DNA from: Liolophura sinensis
Taxonomy: Eukaryota; Mollusca; Polyplacophora; Chitonida; Chitonidae
Assembly (NCBI RefSeq): GCF_032854445.1
Contig: NC_088302.1
Coordinates: 52,234,046 to 52,298,045, forward strand
Direction of reading: 5' to 3'
DNA: 64,000 nucleotides
The position numbers and the translations under genes were made by a program. Numbering within the stretch: the first letter of the stretch is position 1; every line of letters begins with the position of its first letter. Below are positions 51,401 through 62,099 of the stretch, piece after piece. Below the pieces are notes generated by a model. It saw only the letters and a program-made list of their open reading frames with translations, had not been told where the DNA came from and made no database searches.

Positions 51401-54400
51401 ATCAGTGAGAGGCTTGTGGCTCATTGCAACGTGCTGGCGTGCTGTGAGGTTCTTTGAGGTTTGTTATAATGTTACAGAACCCATGATTACATGCTTTGAG
51501 TTTCAGCTCAAAAATGAGTACCTTATGACCTTAACTTAGCATTAAGGTAGCATTAAGTCATATGTCAACAAATCTTTCTTCATAGCCACGGAGTGTAGCA
51601 TTATATCTGATGTCAACAAATCGTCTTTCATAACCCCTGCAGTATAGGATTTTCATTGCATGTCAAAAAATCATCCCTCTATAACTGCTTAACTAATGCA
51701 TCAAATAATGCAATTTTCCTCCAGATTTTGTGGCAAGTGGAGTACTGCAATGTATCAGGTTTATTTTGCTGATAACTTGTATCTGCATATCTTCTACAGA
51801 TGCATCTGCCAGCCTTGTTCCCCATTACCTGGTGTTTCTGGAGTTAGAAGGCTCAGATAAGGATGTCAAGGCAGTAAGGCAGCAATTTGACCTGGTGAGT
51901 AAAGCCTGTACAGGTGTCTAGACGTCTGTGTAAACAGCCAACGGTAGATCAATGAATGCCTCAGGTACATGGCGGGAAATCATCCTCTCAAAGGGGCATG
52001 ACTGTACATGCTAAGGCCTACATGTGCCAGTGACCTGTGATGGTCCTGGGAGTCTGCTGGGCTCTGCCCCTGCTCTGTTATATGTTACACCAATCAAAGG
52101 AATAAATAAATCAAAGGTGGAACATGAAATCCAGTGAAAAATTTGGTTTTTTTTATGTGAACTCATTCGTGAATTTGGACTGCCAATGCTTGTATTTTAG
52201 AGTGCCTTTGCTTGTATTGAAATACCCATTCTTGTATCTGGAGTGCCCATTCTTGTACTGGAAGTGCCCGTTTTTCTATCGGTAGTGGCCATTCTTGTAT
52301 TTTGGAGTGCCTATTTGTGTATTTGAAGTGTCCATGTTTGTATGTGGAGTTTGTATCATCACATGTGAACAGCTAATCGGTCAGTTTTTAACTGAATGGG
52401 ATGATTGTTTCAGATTGATAAGGAGCCTTGGTGTGGGATATCCTATGTGTACCAATCATTCCGTGTCAAGGACAGCATTGGGCCCATGGAAGTTGCACCT
52501 TGTCCAGTTCTGGATCTTTCCCTGGAGCTACGTCAGTTTGCATTGGAGACTCAGAATGCTTCTCCAAATCAATACAAGGTAGCCGAGAGTATTAAAAAAA
52601 CAACAAATATCTTGATTTTTTGATGGCAAGGAGAGTACTTTAGATAATTTGAGTGTGATAATTTGACGATTTGAAACTTTTTCTATCTGTTGGAATACTT
52701 GAGTGACCAGTGAGGTCACCTGACTTCAGCTCTTGATGGTTGGGCTCAGGAAACCATACCTCGGGAAGATTGACATAAATGTCTTCTCTGGTATTTGTTG
52801 TACGTGGGAAGGTCTGCCAGCAAGCTGCAGATGGGTGTGGGCTCTGCTCGGTTTCCTTCCACCACAATGCTGGCTGCCATCATATAAGCAAGATATTTAT
52901 GAGATCTCTGGTATTTGCACATTTTGCACAAGAACATATGATTTATTCAGCCTTTGAGGCCAAAAGTGTGAATACATACATCTTACATATTACCACACAC
53001 ATTTGCACCCATAAACCAAATGGCATAAAGTTGAAATATTTTTAAATGTCGAATAAATAAATTAATAAATCAAAGAAGGATTGATGGGATGTCTCCGGAA
53101 GATCATATCAGAATTTACCAGCTTTTATGCTGTATTTCTCATGAACCTATTTAGTATGTTTAATGCAGATCTGTCCTGTTTTCATGTAATGGAAGAAAGA
53201 CTTTTTTTCCTGTGTCACAATTTTTCTCAAAATTCAAGTCTGTATAGTATAGTGTTTGTAACCTACTGCTTTGGGTACTTCACATTAGATTCCCGCTAAA
53301 CATTCCAACATATCTGTAAAACTGCACCCTATGTGCAAACGTGGGCATCCTGATCTGATCCACGATCATGAGATACGGAGAGTGGACCAGGATCCAGGGG
53401 CTCAACATACACTGATTGTGCAGCCAAGATAGGTGTAGAATCTTTGGCCAACTTCCCGCTGTACTGTATGTAATAGTGTGGAAAAGAAGTGCTACCTCCG
53501 GGCTGGAAGAAATTTCCGTTTAGCCTAGAGGTAGCAATATCGACTCGAAACCCAGACATTGCTGGTTCAAACCCCCAACTGGTAAGCCAGTTCCAGGTAT
53601 ATACACTTCAGTACTAGATCAGAAACAACTGACTCAAATTGTTTATACTTAGCATTTATATGTACATGTACAGTTATCCCAGGAAATTAATGTACCACAC
53701 TGATGAATCTCATCATAGATAAGTCTCAACATGGCCGAGGTGGTCAGCATGTCAGCGCAGTGCAATGATCCAGGAGCCTCTCACCAATGCAGTTACTGTG
53801 AGTTCAAGTCATGATATTATGTTGAATAAATATGGATATTTCATCCACCTTGTCATTATTTATTTCTTTAGTTATTTCCCATGTGGCTTCCTGTTTCTTC
53901 AGTTGAGTTGTTGGGGAAAGATTTCAGTACAGAGTGGAATTTCAGTTTGCACTCATTTTGGGATAATTTAATAATAACTTCATAACATAAGGGCTCAGTA
54001 GGGGAGGGCTCAGTAGGGGAGGGCTCAGAAGGGAGGGCTTAGTAGGGGAGGGCTCAATAGGGGAGGGCTCAGTAGGGGAGGGCTCAGTAGGGGAGGGCTT
54101 AGTAGGGGAGGGCTCAGTAGGGGAGGGCTCAGAAGGGAGGGCTTAGTACGAGACGGCTCAGTAGGGGAGGGCTCAGTAGGGGAGGGCTCAGACGGGAGGG
54201 CTTAGTACGAGACGGCTCAGTAGGGGAGGGCTCAGTAGGGGAGGGCTTAGTAGGGGAGGGCTTAGTACGAGACGGCTCAGTAGGGGAGGGCTCAGAAGGG
54301 GAGGGCCCAGTAGGGGAGGGCTCAGAAGGGGAGGGCTCAGTAGGGGAGGGCTTAGTAGGGGAGAGCTTAGTACGAGAGGGCTTAGTAGGGGAGGGCTTAA

Positions 54401-57012
54401 TACGGGAGGGCTTAGTAGGGGAGGGCTTAGTAGAGAAGGGCTCAGAAGGGAGGGCTCAGTAGGGGAGGGCTCATTAGGGGAGGGCTCAGTAGGGGAGGGC
54501 TCAGTAGGGGAGGGCTTAGTAGAGAAGGGCTCGGTAGAGGAGGGCTTAGTAGGGGAGGGCTCAGTAGGGGAGGGCTCAGTAGGGGAGGGCTTAGTAGGGG
54601 AGGGCTTAGTAGGGGAGGGCTCAGTAGGGGAGGGCTTAGTAGGGGAGGGCTCAGTAGGGAAAGGCTCATTAGGGAAGGGCTCATTAGGTAAAGGCTTAGT
54701 AGGGAGGGCTTAGTAGGGAAGGGCTCATTAGGAAAGGGCTTAGTAGGGAAGGCTTAGTAGGGGAGGGCTCATTAGGGAAAGGCTCATTAGGGAAGGGCTC
54801 ATTAGGAAAGGGCTTAGTAGGGAGGGCTCATTAGGAAAAGGCTCATTAGGGAAGGGCTCATTAGGGAAAGGCCCATTAGGGAAACGCTCAGTAGGGGAGA
54901 GCTCATGAGGCATTATGGTAAGAGGAAACTGGACAGGGACCGGGTAACCCCATTACCATCCGCAAGTTGCTGACAGACCTTTCCACGTATGGCTGGAGAG
55001 GAAGCCAGTCCTTTCCTGATAAAAGTGATGTCTCACTGGCTAGAATCAGCTATCACTTTGTCACACAACAAGACACGATGTCATGCAGGGTGTCATGTGC
55101 AACTATATACACAAGTCTGTGAAGGTCTACACGTAAAAACATTGCTTAATCTTGTTCAAATACACAAAATCGCGATATTGTCAAAATATAAGTAATAACT
55201 AGAATATTGCGCACTGAAGGTTGAATATCATAAATATTTTTCTTGTGAAAGGTGGAAATGATAACTCTCGTGGGTGTCTCGTGGGTTATCATTTTCACCT
55301 CACACTCAAAAAATAGTTTGATGTTCAGCCTTCACAGTGCAATATCCTCTATTTCCTTCCCTGATAAAAGTGATATCTCACTGGCTAGAGTTAGATATCA
55401 CTTTTGTTATTACACACCCCATCACCATGACGTCAAAAAAAATCATTTGTCACAAGACATCATGTGCAACGTCATGCTTTATACACGATTTTGTGAAGGC
55501 CTGCGTCTAAAAACATTGTCTAAACTTGTTCAAACACACAAAATCACGATATTGTAAAAAATATAAATAATATTTTTCTCGTAAAAGGTGGAAATAATAC
55601 TCAAATGGTTATAACCCAATGGTTGTCATTTTCACCTCTCATAAGAAAAATATTTGTGATATTCAACCTTTACTGTACAATGTCCTCTGCATATTTCAGT
55701 GTAGAATGGATGCTATTATCGTACAAAATGGCAATATAACATAGGTAAAATGTGAATACAGAGTGCCTCCAGCTTCAGTATATCAAGTGATAGTACTGAT
55801 GAATGCTACAGTAGAGTAATGAATCAGGTGATAGTACTGATGAGTGCTACAGTAGAGTACTGAATCAGGTGATAGTACTGATGAATGCCACAGCTGAGTA
55901 CTGAATCAGGTGATAGTACTGATGAGTGCTACAGTAGAGTACTGAATCAGGTGATAGTACTGATGAGTGCTACAGCTGAGTACTGAATCAGGTGATAGTA
56001 CTGATGAATGCCACAGCTGAGTACTGAATCAGGTGATAGTACTGATGAGTGCTACAGTAGAGTACTGAATCAGGTGATAGTACTGATGAGTGCTACAGCT
56101 GAGTACTGAATCAGGTGATAGTACTGATGAATGCTACTGCTGAGTACTGAATCAGGTGATAGTACTGATGACGGCTACAGTAGAGTACTGAATCAGATGA
56201 TAGTACTGATGAGTGCTACAGTAGAGTACTGAATCAGGTGATAGTACTGATGAATGCTACAGCTGAGTACTGAATCAGGTGATAGTACTGATGAATGCTA
56301 CAGCTGAGTACTGAATCAGGTGATAGTGCTGATGAATGCTACAGCTGAGTATTGAATCAGGTGATAGTACTGATGAGTGCTACAGTAGAGTACTGAATCA
56401 GGTGATAGTACTGATGAATGCTACAGTAGAGTACTGAATCAGGTGATAGTACTAATGAGTGCTACAGTAGAGTACTGAATCATGTGATAGCACTGATGAC
56501 TGCTACAGTTGAGTACTGAATCAGGTGATAGTACTGATGGTGGTGACAGTACCCATGTGAGCTACAGTAGAGAACTGAATTAGCTGCTGACAGTACCCAC
56601 GTGGACAGTACCTAGGTGGGCTGTACTTATGTGGGCTGTACTTATGTGGACAGTACCTATGTGGGCTGCAGGTGAGCCCTGAATTGGGTGGTGACAGTAC
56701 CCATGTGGACTACAGTTGAGTAGCTTACAGGTACCGAATTAGGTATGATGCTCTTTCTAAAACGCAGCTGTCAATAGACATTCCCCGGTACGGTATCTAA
56801 TTACTTTTGTTCTACATAACTTGTGTGACTTGTGACTCCTAAACAACTATCATTTTGATATATTGTGCAACTTTTAAAACCACTGACATAATTTTTCCAT
56901 AGTAAAATCGATCCAGCTTCCACCAATGTCCAGGCGAGTGGTTCAAGGGAGAGAAATACTGAGACAACTGAACAAACTAAATGTCTCCGAGCATTATCGC
57001 CCTTGTCACTAA
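45498..57012 (+). CDS. GHDC: GH3-domain-containing protein (GHDC-like), 7 exons, exon 2 frameshifted
   Basis: GH3 proteins are acyl-adenylating enzymes in plants; animal GHDC has the fold but no settled reaction. Exons: 45498-45624, 46346-47556, 48257-48384, 48951-49090, 51800-51894, 52414-52578 and 56917-57012. All junctions agree in phase, and the summed length is 1962 nt. Two hydrophobic segments (residues ~12-27 and ~36-58) suggest membrane anchoring. FGVTSGTSGKSSVLP is the GH3 nucleotide-binding motif. Other GH3 landmarks are FFYTPK, VGTNSSSPSNS, PTSMFYEFIP, CRYRFGDVIKVV, NVNSEKTSE, YVYQSF and ASPNQYK. In exon 2 the homologous reading changes frame near 46897-46900, 47000, 47160 and 47296-47299. 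Probable compensating shifts lie near 47410 and 47450, where YGATEGLLG would be expected. The net length change is zero and splice sites are intact. It is either a recent pseudogene or a consensus with indel errors. Exon 7 (LPPMSRRVVQGREILRQ) is the least certain. Confidence 0.82.
47677..47805 (+). repeat. SINE 3' part, family A, in GHDC intron 2
   Basis: Contains TGGCAACTTGCGGATGGTCA, GGGCTCTGCCCGGTTTCCTC CCACCATAATTCTGGCCGCT and GTATAAGTGAAATCTTTTTG AGTACG. The tRNA head and the tail are missing. Confidence 0.75.
49077..49236. repeat. 20-bp tandem repeat, 8 copies, spanning the GHDC exon 4 splice donor
   Basis: The unit is GTGAGTGCTCATGCAAAGAG. The last bases of exon 4 (GTGCTCATGCAAAGAG) and the donor GTGAGT at 49091 form the first unit. 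The block then repeats with single changes (one AGTTGAGT, one CAAAAAG). Each intact copy carries CAAAGAG followed by GTGAGT, a near-consensus 5' splice site, so the donor exists in about seven tandem copies. The next acceptor (51799) is in phase with the first donor. Confidence 0.93.
49755..49895 (+). repeat. SINE 3' part, family A, in GHDC intron 4
   Basis: AGTCTGCCAGCAACCTGCGG ATGGTCGTGGGTTTCCC, CCACCATAATGCTGGCCGCT, TAAGTGAAATATTGTTGAGT and an ATAAATTAATAAATC tail. The tRNA-like head is absent, so it is 5'-truncated. Confidence 0.75.
51205..51445 (-). repeat. Near full-length SINE, family A, in GHDC intron 4
   Basis: The tail CATTTATTTATTTCATTGG at the left is followed by TTTACGCCGTGCTCAAGAAT, CGGCGGCCAGCATTATGATT, CCATCCGCAGGTTGCTGTCA and CACAGTGACCACATCAGTGA. 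It ends at CATTGCAACGTGCTGGCGTG. Of all copies here it has one of the best-preserved central domains. Confidence 0.8.
51545..51690. repeat. ~50-bp imperfect tandem repeat, 3 copies, upstream of GHDC exon 5
   Basis: Three successive blocks share a core like TAGCATTA(N)TCTGATGTCAA CAAATC followed by TTTCATAACC-type sequence. The copies are well diverged. The array ends ~110 bp before the exon 5 acceptor. Confidence 0.55.
51990..52110 (+). repeat. Degenerate SINE fragment, family A, in GHDC intron 5
   Basis: GTGACCTGTGATGGTCCTGG, GGGCTCTGCCCCTGCTC and ACACCAATCAAAGGAATAAA TAAATC align with the family A 3' half, with an internal deletion. Confidence 0.5.
52185..52345. repeat. Short imperfect tandem repeat before GHDC exon 6
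   Basis: Six or so units of ~23 bp are built on GTGCCCATTCTTGTATTTGG A. They end ~70 bp before the exon 6 acceptor at 52413. Confidence 0.6.
52797..52900 (+). repeat. SINE 3' fragment, family A, in GHDC intron 6
   Basis: GTACGTGGGAAGGTCTGCCA GCAAGCTGCAGATGGG, GGTTTCCTTCCACCACAATG CTGGCTGCC and ATATAAGCAAGATATTTATG AG. An AATAAATAAATTAATAAATC tail ~150 bp further right (53051-53071) may be its displaced end. Confidence 0.6.
53525..53592 (+). repeat. tRNA-like SINE head, other family
   Basis: AGAGGTAGCAATATCGACTC followed by GACATTGCTGGTTCAAACCC C has A- and B-box-like elements at tRNA spacing. It is not family A. No cloverleaf can be completed, so it is not called a tRNA gene. Confidence 0.35.
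53730..53818 (+). repeat. SINE 5' (tRNA-like head) fragment, family A
   Basis: ATGGCCGAGGTGGTCAGCAT starts an A-box-like stretch. GATCCAGGAGCCTCTCACCA and the B box GTGAGTTCAAGTCATG follow. It shows that the family's 5' end is tRNA-related. The body is missing. Confidence 0.6.
53991..54905. repeat. G-rich minisatellite, 16-bp unit, about 57 copies, in GHDC intron 6
   Basis: The unit is GGGCTCAGTAGGGGAG, varying at GCTCA or GCTTA and GTAGGGG or GAAGGG, and decaying to ATTAGGGAAAGGCTC at the right. The plus strand is almost free of C outside GCTC and has GGGG and GGG runs in every unit. This fits the pattern for G-quadruplex formation. It keeps minus-strand frames open as repeating SPPLL-type peptides, which are not a gene. 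Confidence 0.96.
54907..55012 (-). repeat. SINE fragment, family A, between two other repeats
   Basis: GGCATTATGGTAAGAGGAAA CTGG, CCATTACCATCCGCAAGTTG CTGACAGACCTTTCCACGTA and GGAGAGGAAGCCAG match the central part of family A. Its left side is cut by the G-rich array. Its right side stops where the fold-back element begins. Confidence 0.65.
55013..55690. repeat. Fold-back element present as two tandem copies, in GHDC intron 6
   Basis: Copy 1 (about 55013-55345) and copy 2 (about 55359-55690) share CCTGATAAAAGTGAT, CTCACTGGCTAGA, GTGAAGG, AAAACATTG, CTTGTTCAAA and CACAAAATC in the same order, ~345 bp apart. Each has a left palindrome; in copy 2 AAAAGTGATATCT is perfectly inverted as AGATATCACTTTT. 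Each also has a right hairpin: in copy 1 55204-55266 pairs with 55282-55345, around AGGTGGAAATGATAAC. This resembles a non-autonomous DNA transposon. No coding capacity is seen. Confidence 0.75.
55780..56740. repeat. Minisatellite, 41-bp unit, about 18 copies plus decayed units, in GHDC intron 6
   Basis: The unit is GATAGTACTGATGAATGCTA CAGTAGAGTACTGAATCAGG T, with alternating CAGTAGAG and CAGCTGAG forms. From 56540 on it decays to short units such as GACAGTACCCATGTGGGCTA CAG. It ends ~180 bp before the proposed last GHDC exon. Confidence 0.93.
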
Positions 57013-57630
57013 GGCTTCTCTATCCTGTCTGTTCTCTAAACAGATTTAACGGGTCTGTTGAAAGACAGTTAAAATATGTAAACATTTAATAGTTTACAAA
57101 AGTGATTTATCAGGTAGAGTAATATAAACATAAAGTTGCTTAATGTACTCAGAAACGGTAAAATTTAACACAAATTTTGGCTGATAGTTCAGTTAAAACC
57201 CATGAACTTACTTTTAAAGACACCTAAAAGTATTTGCTGGACCAAGGAATTAATATAAGTGTCACGAATATTTTGCCATGATACATGTAATAGTCTCACG
57301 TATAACTCACAAGCTTTAATGTGAGACAAACAAGCTATCCGTTCAATTTAAACCAAATGCCGTGAAGAGTAGAATATTCAGTGTCGGGGAATAAATCTGG
57401 AATTACATTCCTTAACCTGAAAATAAGTATAAAAATAAGTGTGTATAGATATTTTCTTTCGTTGTAAGAACAGAATTTTAGTAACAAACGGAAGTGTTGT
57501 TGACTTATTATTTTATGGGAGGTAACTCTGATAGCCGTAAATTATCGGTTATATCCCTTACAACACCCTGCGTTAACGGTGTTTACATCTGTGTGCAGAT
57601 ACATAGTGCCTGGTTATATATGGGACACCT

Positions 57631-57966
57631 GTGCTAGATGTCTTTCGTGAGATAATGTATTATCAGGTGCATGGTGTCATCTTTGTGGTAAACCACATGT
57701 ACAGTATGCATCCTCACACTGTGAAATTTGTTCAACCCTCTGTCATAAATCTGTGCGATGAAAATTCCAATGACCCCTGCTGTTGGAAAAAAGTTGACAC
57801 CATAATGTCACCCAGTAAACTAGACCCTTTACCAGCTGACCACAAAACCACCTTGGCTGAAGGAGGGTTTTACAGCCCTTTTATTCCTGTACTATCCCTA
57901 AAGGATTATGAGACTTTGGTGTTGAATATTGTAGTAAAACGGAGAACAGATTTCCCGCATGGCTAA
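57631..57966 (+). CDS. Unrecognised open frame, 111 codons (doubtful gene)
   Basis: I do not recognise this protein. It is open from an ATG at 57631 to a stop at 57964-57966. It has a mixed composition, not simple repeat, including VINLCDENSNDPCCWKKVDT and GGFYSPFIPVLSLKDYE. An acceptor-like TATTATCAG lies at its start (before GTGCATGGTG), so it could equally be a last exon. It begins ~620 bp after the proposed GHDC stop on the same strand. Chance openness cannot be excluded. Confidence 0.2.
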   Translation: MLDVFREIMYYQVHGVIFVVNHMYSMHPHTVKFVQPSVINLCDENSNDPCCWKKVDTIMSPSKLDPLPADHKTTLAEGGFYSPFIPVLSLKDYETLVLNIVVKRRTDFPHG

Positions 57967-60900
57967 TATAACTAATATGAGCGGTCAGTGTTCGTCTCCT
58001 AGAGATACTGGGCTTGTTTAGAATGTAACTGATGAATAAAGAATGATGACTTGTCAGCAGTATTTGAGTTCAGCGCTGACTCGGGATAATAATATAGTAT
58101 GTGATAAGTTCTATACTGATTCACCAGTTATCACCGATAGGAAAACGTACCAGTGTACCAGTGGTAACAACAAAACGTACACAATCAGAAATAAATTATC
58201 TGGCGATCGACATTAATGGTGGAATGGTGGAGGGAAAATTATACACTATGGCCAATAAATGATTCAGTCGGTATGAGTCGGTCAATCAGTGTCATGGGTA
58301 ACTGAAGCTCGGTTATTATGGGAGGAGGCACAAATAGAGAGGGTTGGATCGTCGCTGCCTCACTAAGGCCTAGCTGATTATTCTAAATGCAAGAAAAGTT
58401 TCAGATCGAACTAGATTGGATCTACTTGTTTCCTATTTTCATTTTATCTAAATTCGGAATATGTTTGAACTATGTTTGACGTTAACTTGATCAAGGGTAG
58501 TGTGTGTGAGTTAATAGAATAACTCAGTGCTATTCATTTCACCGTGAGAAATATTGTCAAAGTTCACAAGCAGATGTGTACCTACGAATGTTACACAATT
58601 TCCTGGTTAATATCTTACCGCCGCATTTGTCATCAACTTGATACTCGTTCGAACTGCGATCAGTCGCTGATATAGACTGGTACCGAGGTGTGTAGAAGCA
58701 ATGGTTTCACTTAGTGTGTGTGACTTCGTTGCCCACGTGCGATTTAGAATAACTGTGCTGGAATCTTCCAGTGCTACTTAGCATGAGTGTGAAGGTGTTC
58801 ATATTACTCAACCGTTTTCTCATTCAGGTGCTTATTACCTACATTAATTTCTTTTGATGAGTTATTGAATAGAAATAATGTTCCTGCTATGGGTTTCTGG
58901 CGAGAGTTTTACAGCCATTAACGTGGATAAGGTTGAAAAAAACAAAAACATGTCTTTAGGCTTAAAATAATAACCTAAAACCTACAATAAGAACTTCGTC
59001 CACCTTATTGACTGTTGCCGCTAGACACCAACGGCAAAAACATTGTTTCCTAAATATTGGTTTTAAATCTGCGATAATCCGTCAACCAAATAATAATACA
59101 GGTTATATACCAGCAACTACATTATTTGTACTTATTACGTTATCAGTCATATCAATAAATTAGTAGATAATGCATTCAGTCATTGAGCACTTTGGTGTCA
59201 CGACTAAATGACAAGCAAACATGTGTGTCTGAGCCTCAGACAACCTGGTGGCCTCTAGCTGCGTTCGCGGATGTACAATGCTAAGTGTTAACCAGGGCTA
59301 CGTCACGGCTGACGGCGGAGTAATTGCAGAACAGAAAATCATTACCTTTATTAATAACTCTTGTGTGCAGAAATTGTATTACCTAAGATACGAGAACGTT
59401 CGGTGGTCGTGTATATCTGACCATCATGTTACTTTCAGGTCACGTGATATGTTGATTGACATCTGTCACTGACCATCTCCGCGAGACAGCTGATTAATTC
59501 CGCTCACGTCGTTCGTGCCTGGCTGACAATAATGGCAATAAGAATATATGTGATGTCATCTCTTATCATGTATATCTGTTGTCAATGAGGATGTTTTTAA
59601 TGGTTATTGATGTCCCGTCTTCAAGGACAATAATATATTTATCATTTTTTAGCACTCTCTGGTTTCAAAGAAACTACATTATCTATTTTTTGGCGCTGAC
59701 GTTTGTTTTTGCTTTTTAGAGACATACTTTTTCAATCCGGAATTACAAGTGACAGTTTACTGTGACGCCTTAAACGTTTTATGCAGTTTGTGGTTGGAAA
59801 ACCGATATCACCTGACCTGTACCTACGGTCACGTGCCTCTTCGTCTCACGTGCTATACGTTGTATTCACAATTCACAAGACATGCCGTTTGGCTTATGTT
59901 GCAGAATTCAAACGCGGATTACAGCAAGGTTAATGTATAACGATATTTAATCTATATACTTTGATTTGTACGTGATGTTATGTTATCTCTGTCGTACCTC
60001 ATGGGTATTTATAACTACTATATAAATCCCACAGCCGCGAACTAGTAACACGGCCTGTACCAACATAACACATGCGGCTACACAAATCGGCCCATCCACA
60101 CGGTAAACACCTACATGTATACACAAATAGGCCTGCGCTAAAATAATACGGTTACGTATATATACCGTAATATAATATGGTTACAAACGACATAGCTATG
60201 CACTATTAGGCCCAGCTCACACACATTACAAAATATACCTTGGGTTTTTGTTGCTTTCTTTCTTTTTAGATTTTTATTTCACGGAATTAAATGCAGTCAA
60301 TGAAAGAACTGGATTATAAGTATGTATGTGGATAATGTACATCGCCAGTGACGCCACACGGCGTTTTCTTCACCTTTATTGTCATGTCTGAGTAAAATTA
60401 TTGTGAAATGTGTGGACCTGTGTTATAGGGTCAGCTGCTCTGACGTCATTGGCAACATTTACTGAGGTGCATGCATGAACTCCATCTAACAATCTAATCA
60501 TTGGACCCCATTTAATTCAGTGGAGGGGGAGGGGATCTAAACCAAAATAATCAAATTTGTTATCAGAAAAAGTATTTAGGGCCACATGTGGAGCGAATCA
60601 TTTTCATTGTACGTAACTTATTTAGAGGGTGGGCTTCTCACACACATCGTGACAATGCATGGTCAAAAATATAGCCTGTGGTTCGTCAGATTGTGGCGTC
60701 TTAATCACAAATGCTCGGTTTTCCTTAGCTGCTTTGCGTCTGGAATTACCTAATGATGACTTAATTGGGGTGGAGCTGGAGGTTGGGAGTCAGTTGAACT
60801 TTATAGGGATATTAATGTCCTTCCTCCACCTCACTGACCACTGGTCACCGCTAATAATGCTCATGCCAGACTTTTATGACTTGCCGTCCTTTCACCACAT

Positions 60901-62099
60901 GGTCAACAAAAGTGTTCTGCACGACAGCCTTTAGTGTCTGTGAAGCCTACCGTATATTCCACAGTAAAAAAAAGAGTATTCGCTGGAATAGTTCCAAACC
61001 AAATGCATATGTTAATTAAACACTTTATATGGTTTAAAGTCATAACCCTTTATGAGCATTTCGGAATGATATAAAGTGCACGATACACGTTAGAGCCCGG
61101 GACGATGGAGGCGGTGGTGTGTTCTAATTAATGTGGTGCGCGACCGATAGTAATATTGAATTAAGGCTGTTACGTTCCTTACAGCGACACCGGTGGCCAA
61201 GCAGCAAGGTCCACTTAAATGTCAAATAAGAAATTACTGTGAAAGTAATGCACTAAGCCAATGTGTTACGATAGGAAAAATTAAGCTTTGGCAAACATCT
61301 GTTTAGGAACAGGTGCTAACACATAACGACGAATAGCTCGATTTAACTGCCGAAGAATGTAGACAGTGGACAATTCAACAAATTCAACCTACATGTACAA
61401 ACTATGAAAGTATTTACAGAAACCGACAACATGGAGAAAAATAATCAACTGAGTTTGAACCTCACGCGACCATATATCATATACAATGCGTCCTGTGCTG
61501 GAGACCACCACGGCGTCTTTCCCATGTTAAGCCTTTGCGATCACCGCACCCCACTCTAGTGTCCCATCTGGAATCTCAGGGCTCAGGTCAGTTTTGAGAG
61601 CGGACAAGGACAGAGTGCATCTAGGTGACAGGAAATCTTAGGAGACTATATTGGAGAAGATATGAAATTTGGGTCTAAATAGTTCGAAGGAATAAGTGGT
61701 GTTGTGTGTTGTTTTGTTTAAAAAAGATCCCCAATCCAAAGCCATGGCGTACGGTTTCGTAGTTACTTTTCTGTGCGGCATCCTAAAGCCCGTCTCTTCC
61801 TCAAGGACATGTAACGGGAGACCGCGATATTTCTTTAACGGTTGAATTTGGCCTGATAAGAGAAACGTGGTTTGGGCTCCTCATGACTCAAGGTACATGT
61901 GTGGATAGACATTTTGCGTATATTTCGCCATGGCTTTTGACTTATATTCCTGATAGCACCGAGGTATGGGGGAATGCCGTCGGGATTGTTGAGAATTACC
62001 CATGATACATTGCGAACAGGGCTGGTCCACTTGCAAACATGTAGCACATATATAGTAATACAGAGTCACCTGCAAAGTCTATGTTCAATGCACAGGCTT

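Noticed and set aside
54442-54684. Minus-strand 80-codon frame of repeating SPPLL
   Set aside because: It is a translation of the 16-bp G-rich array, read on the C-rich strand.
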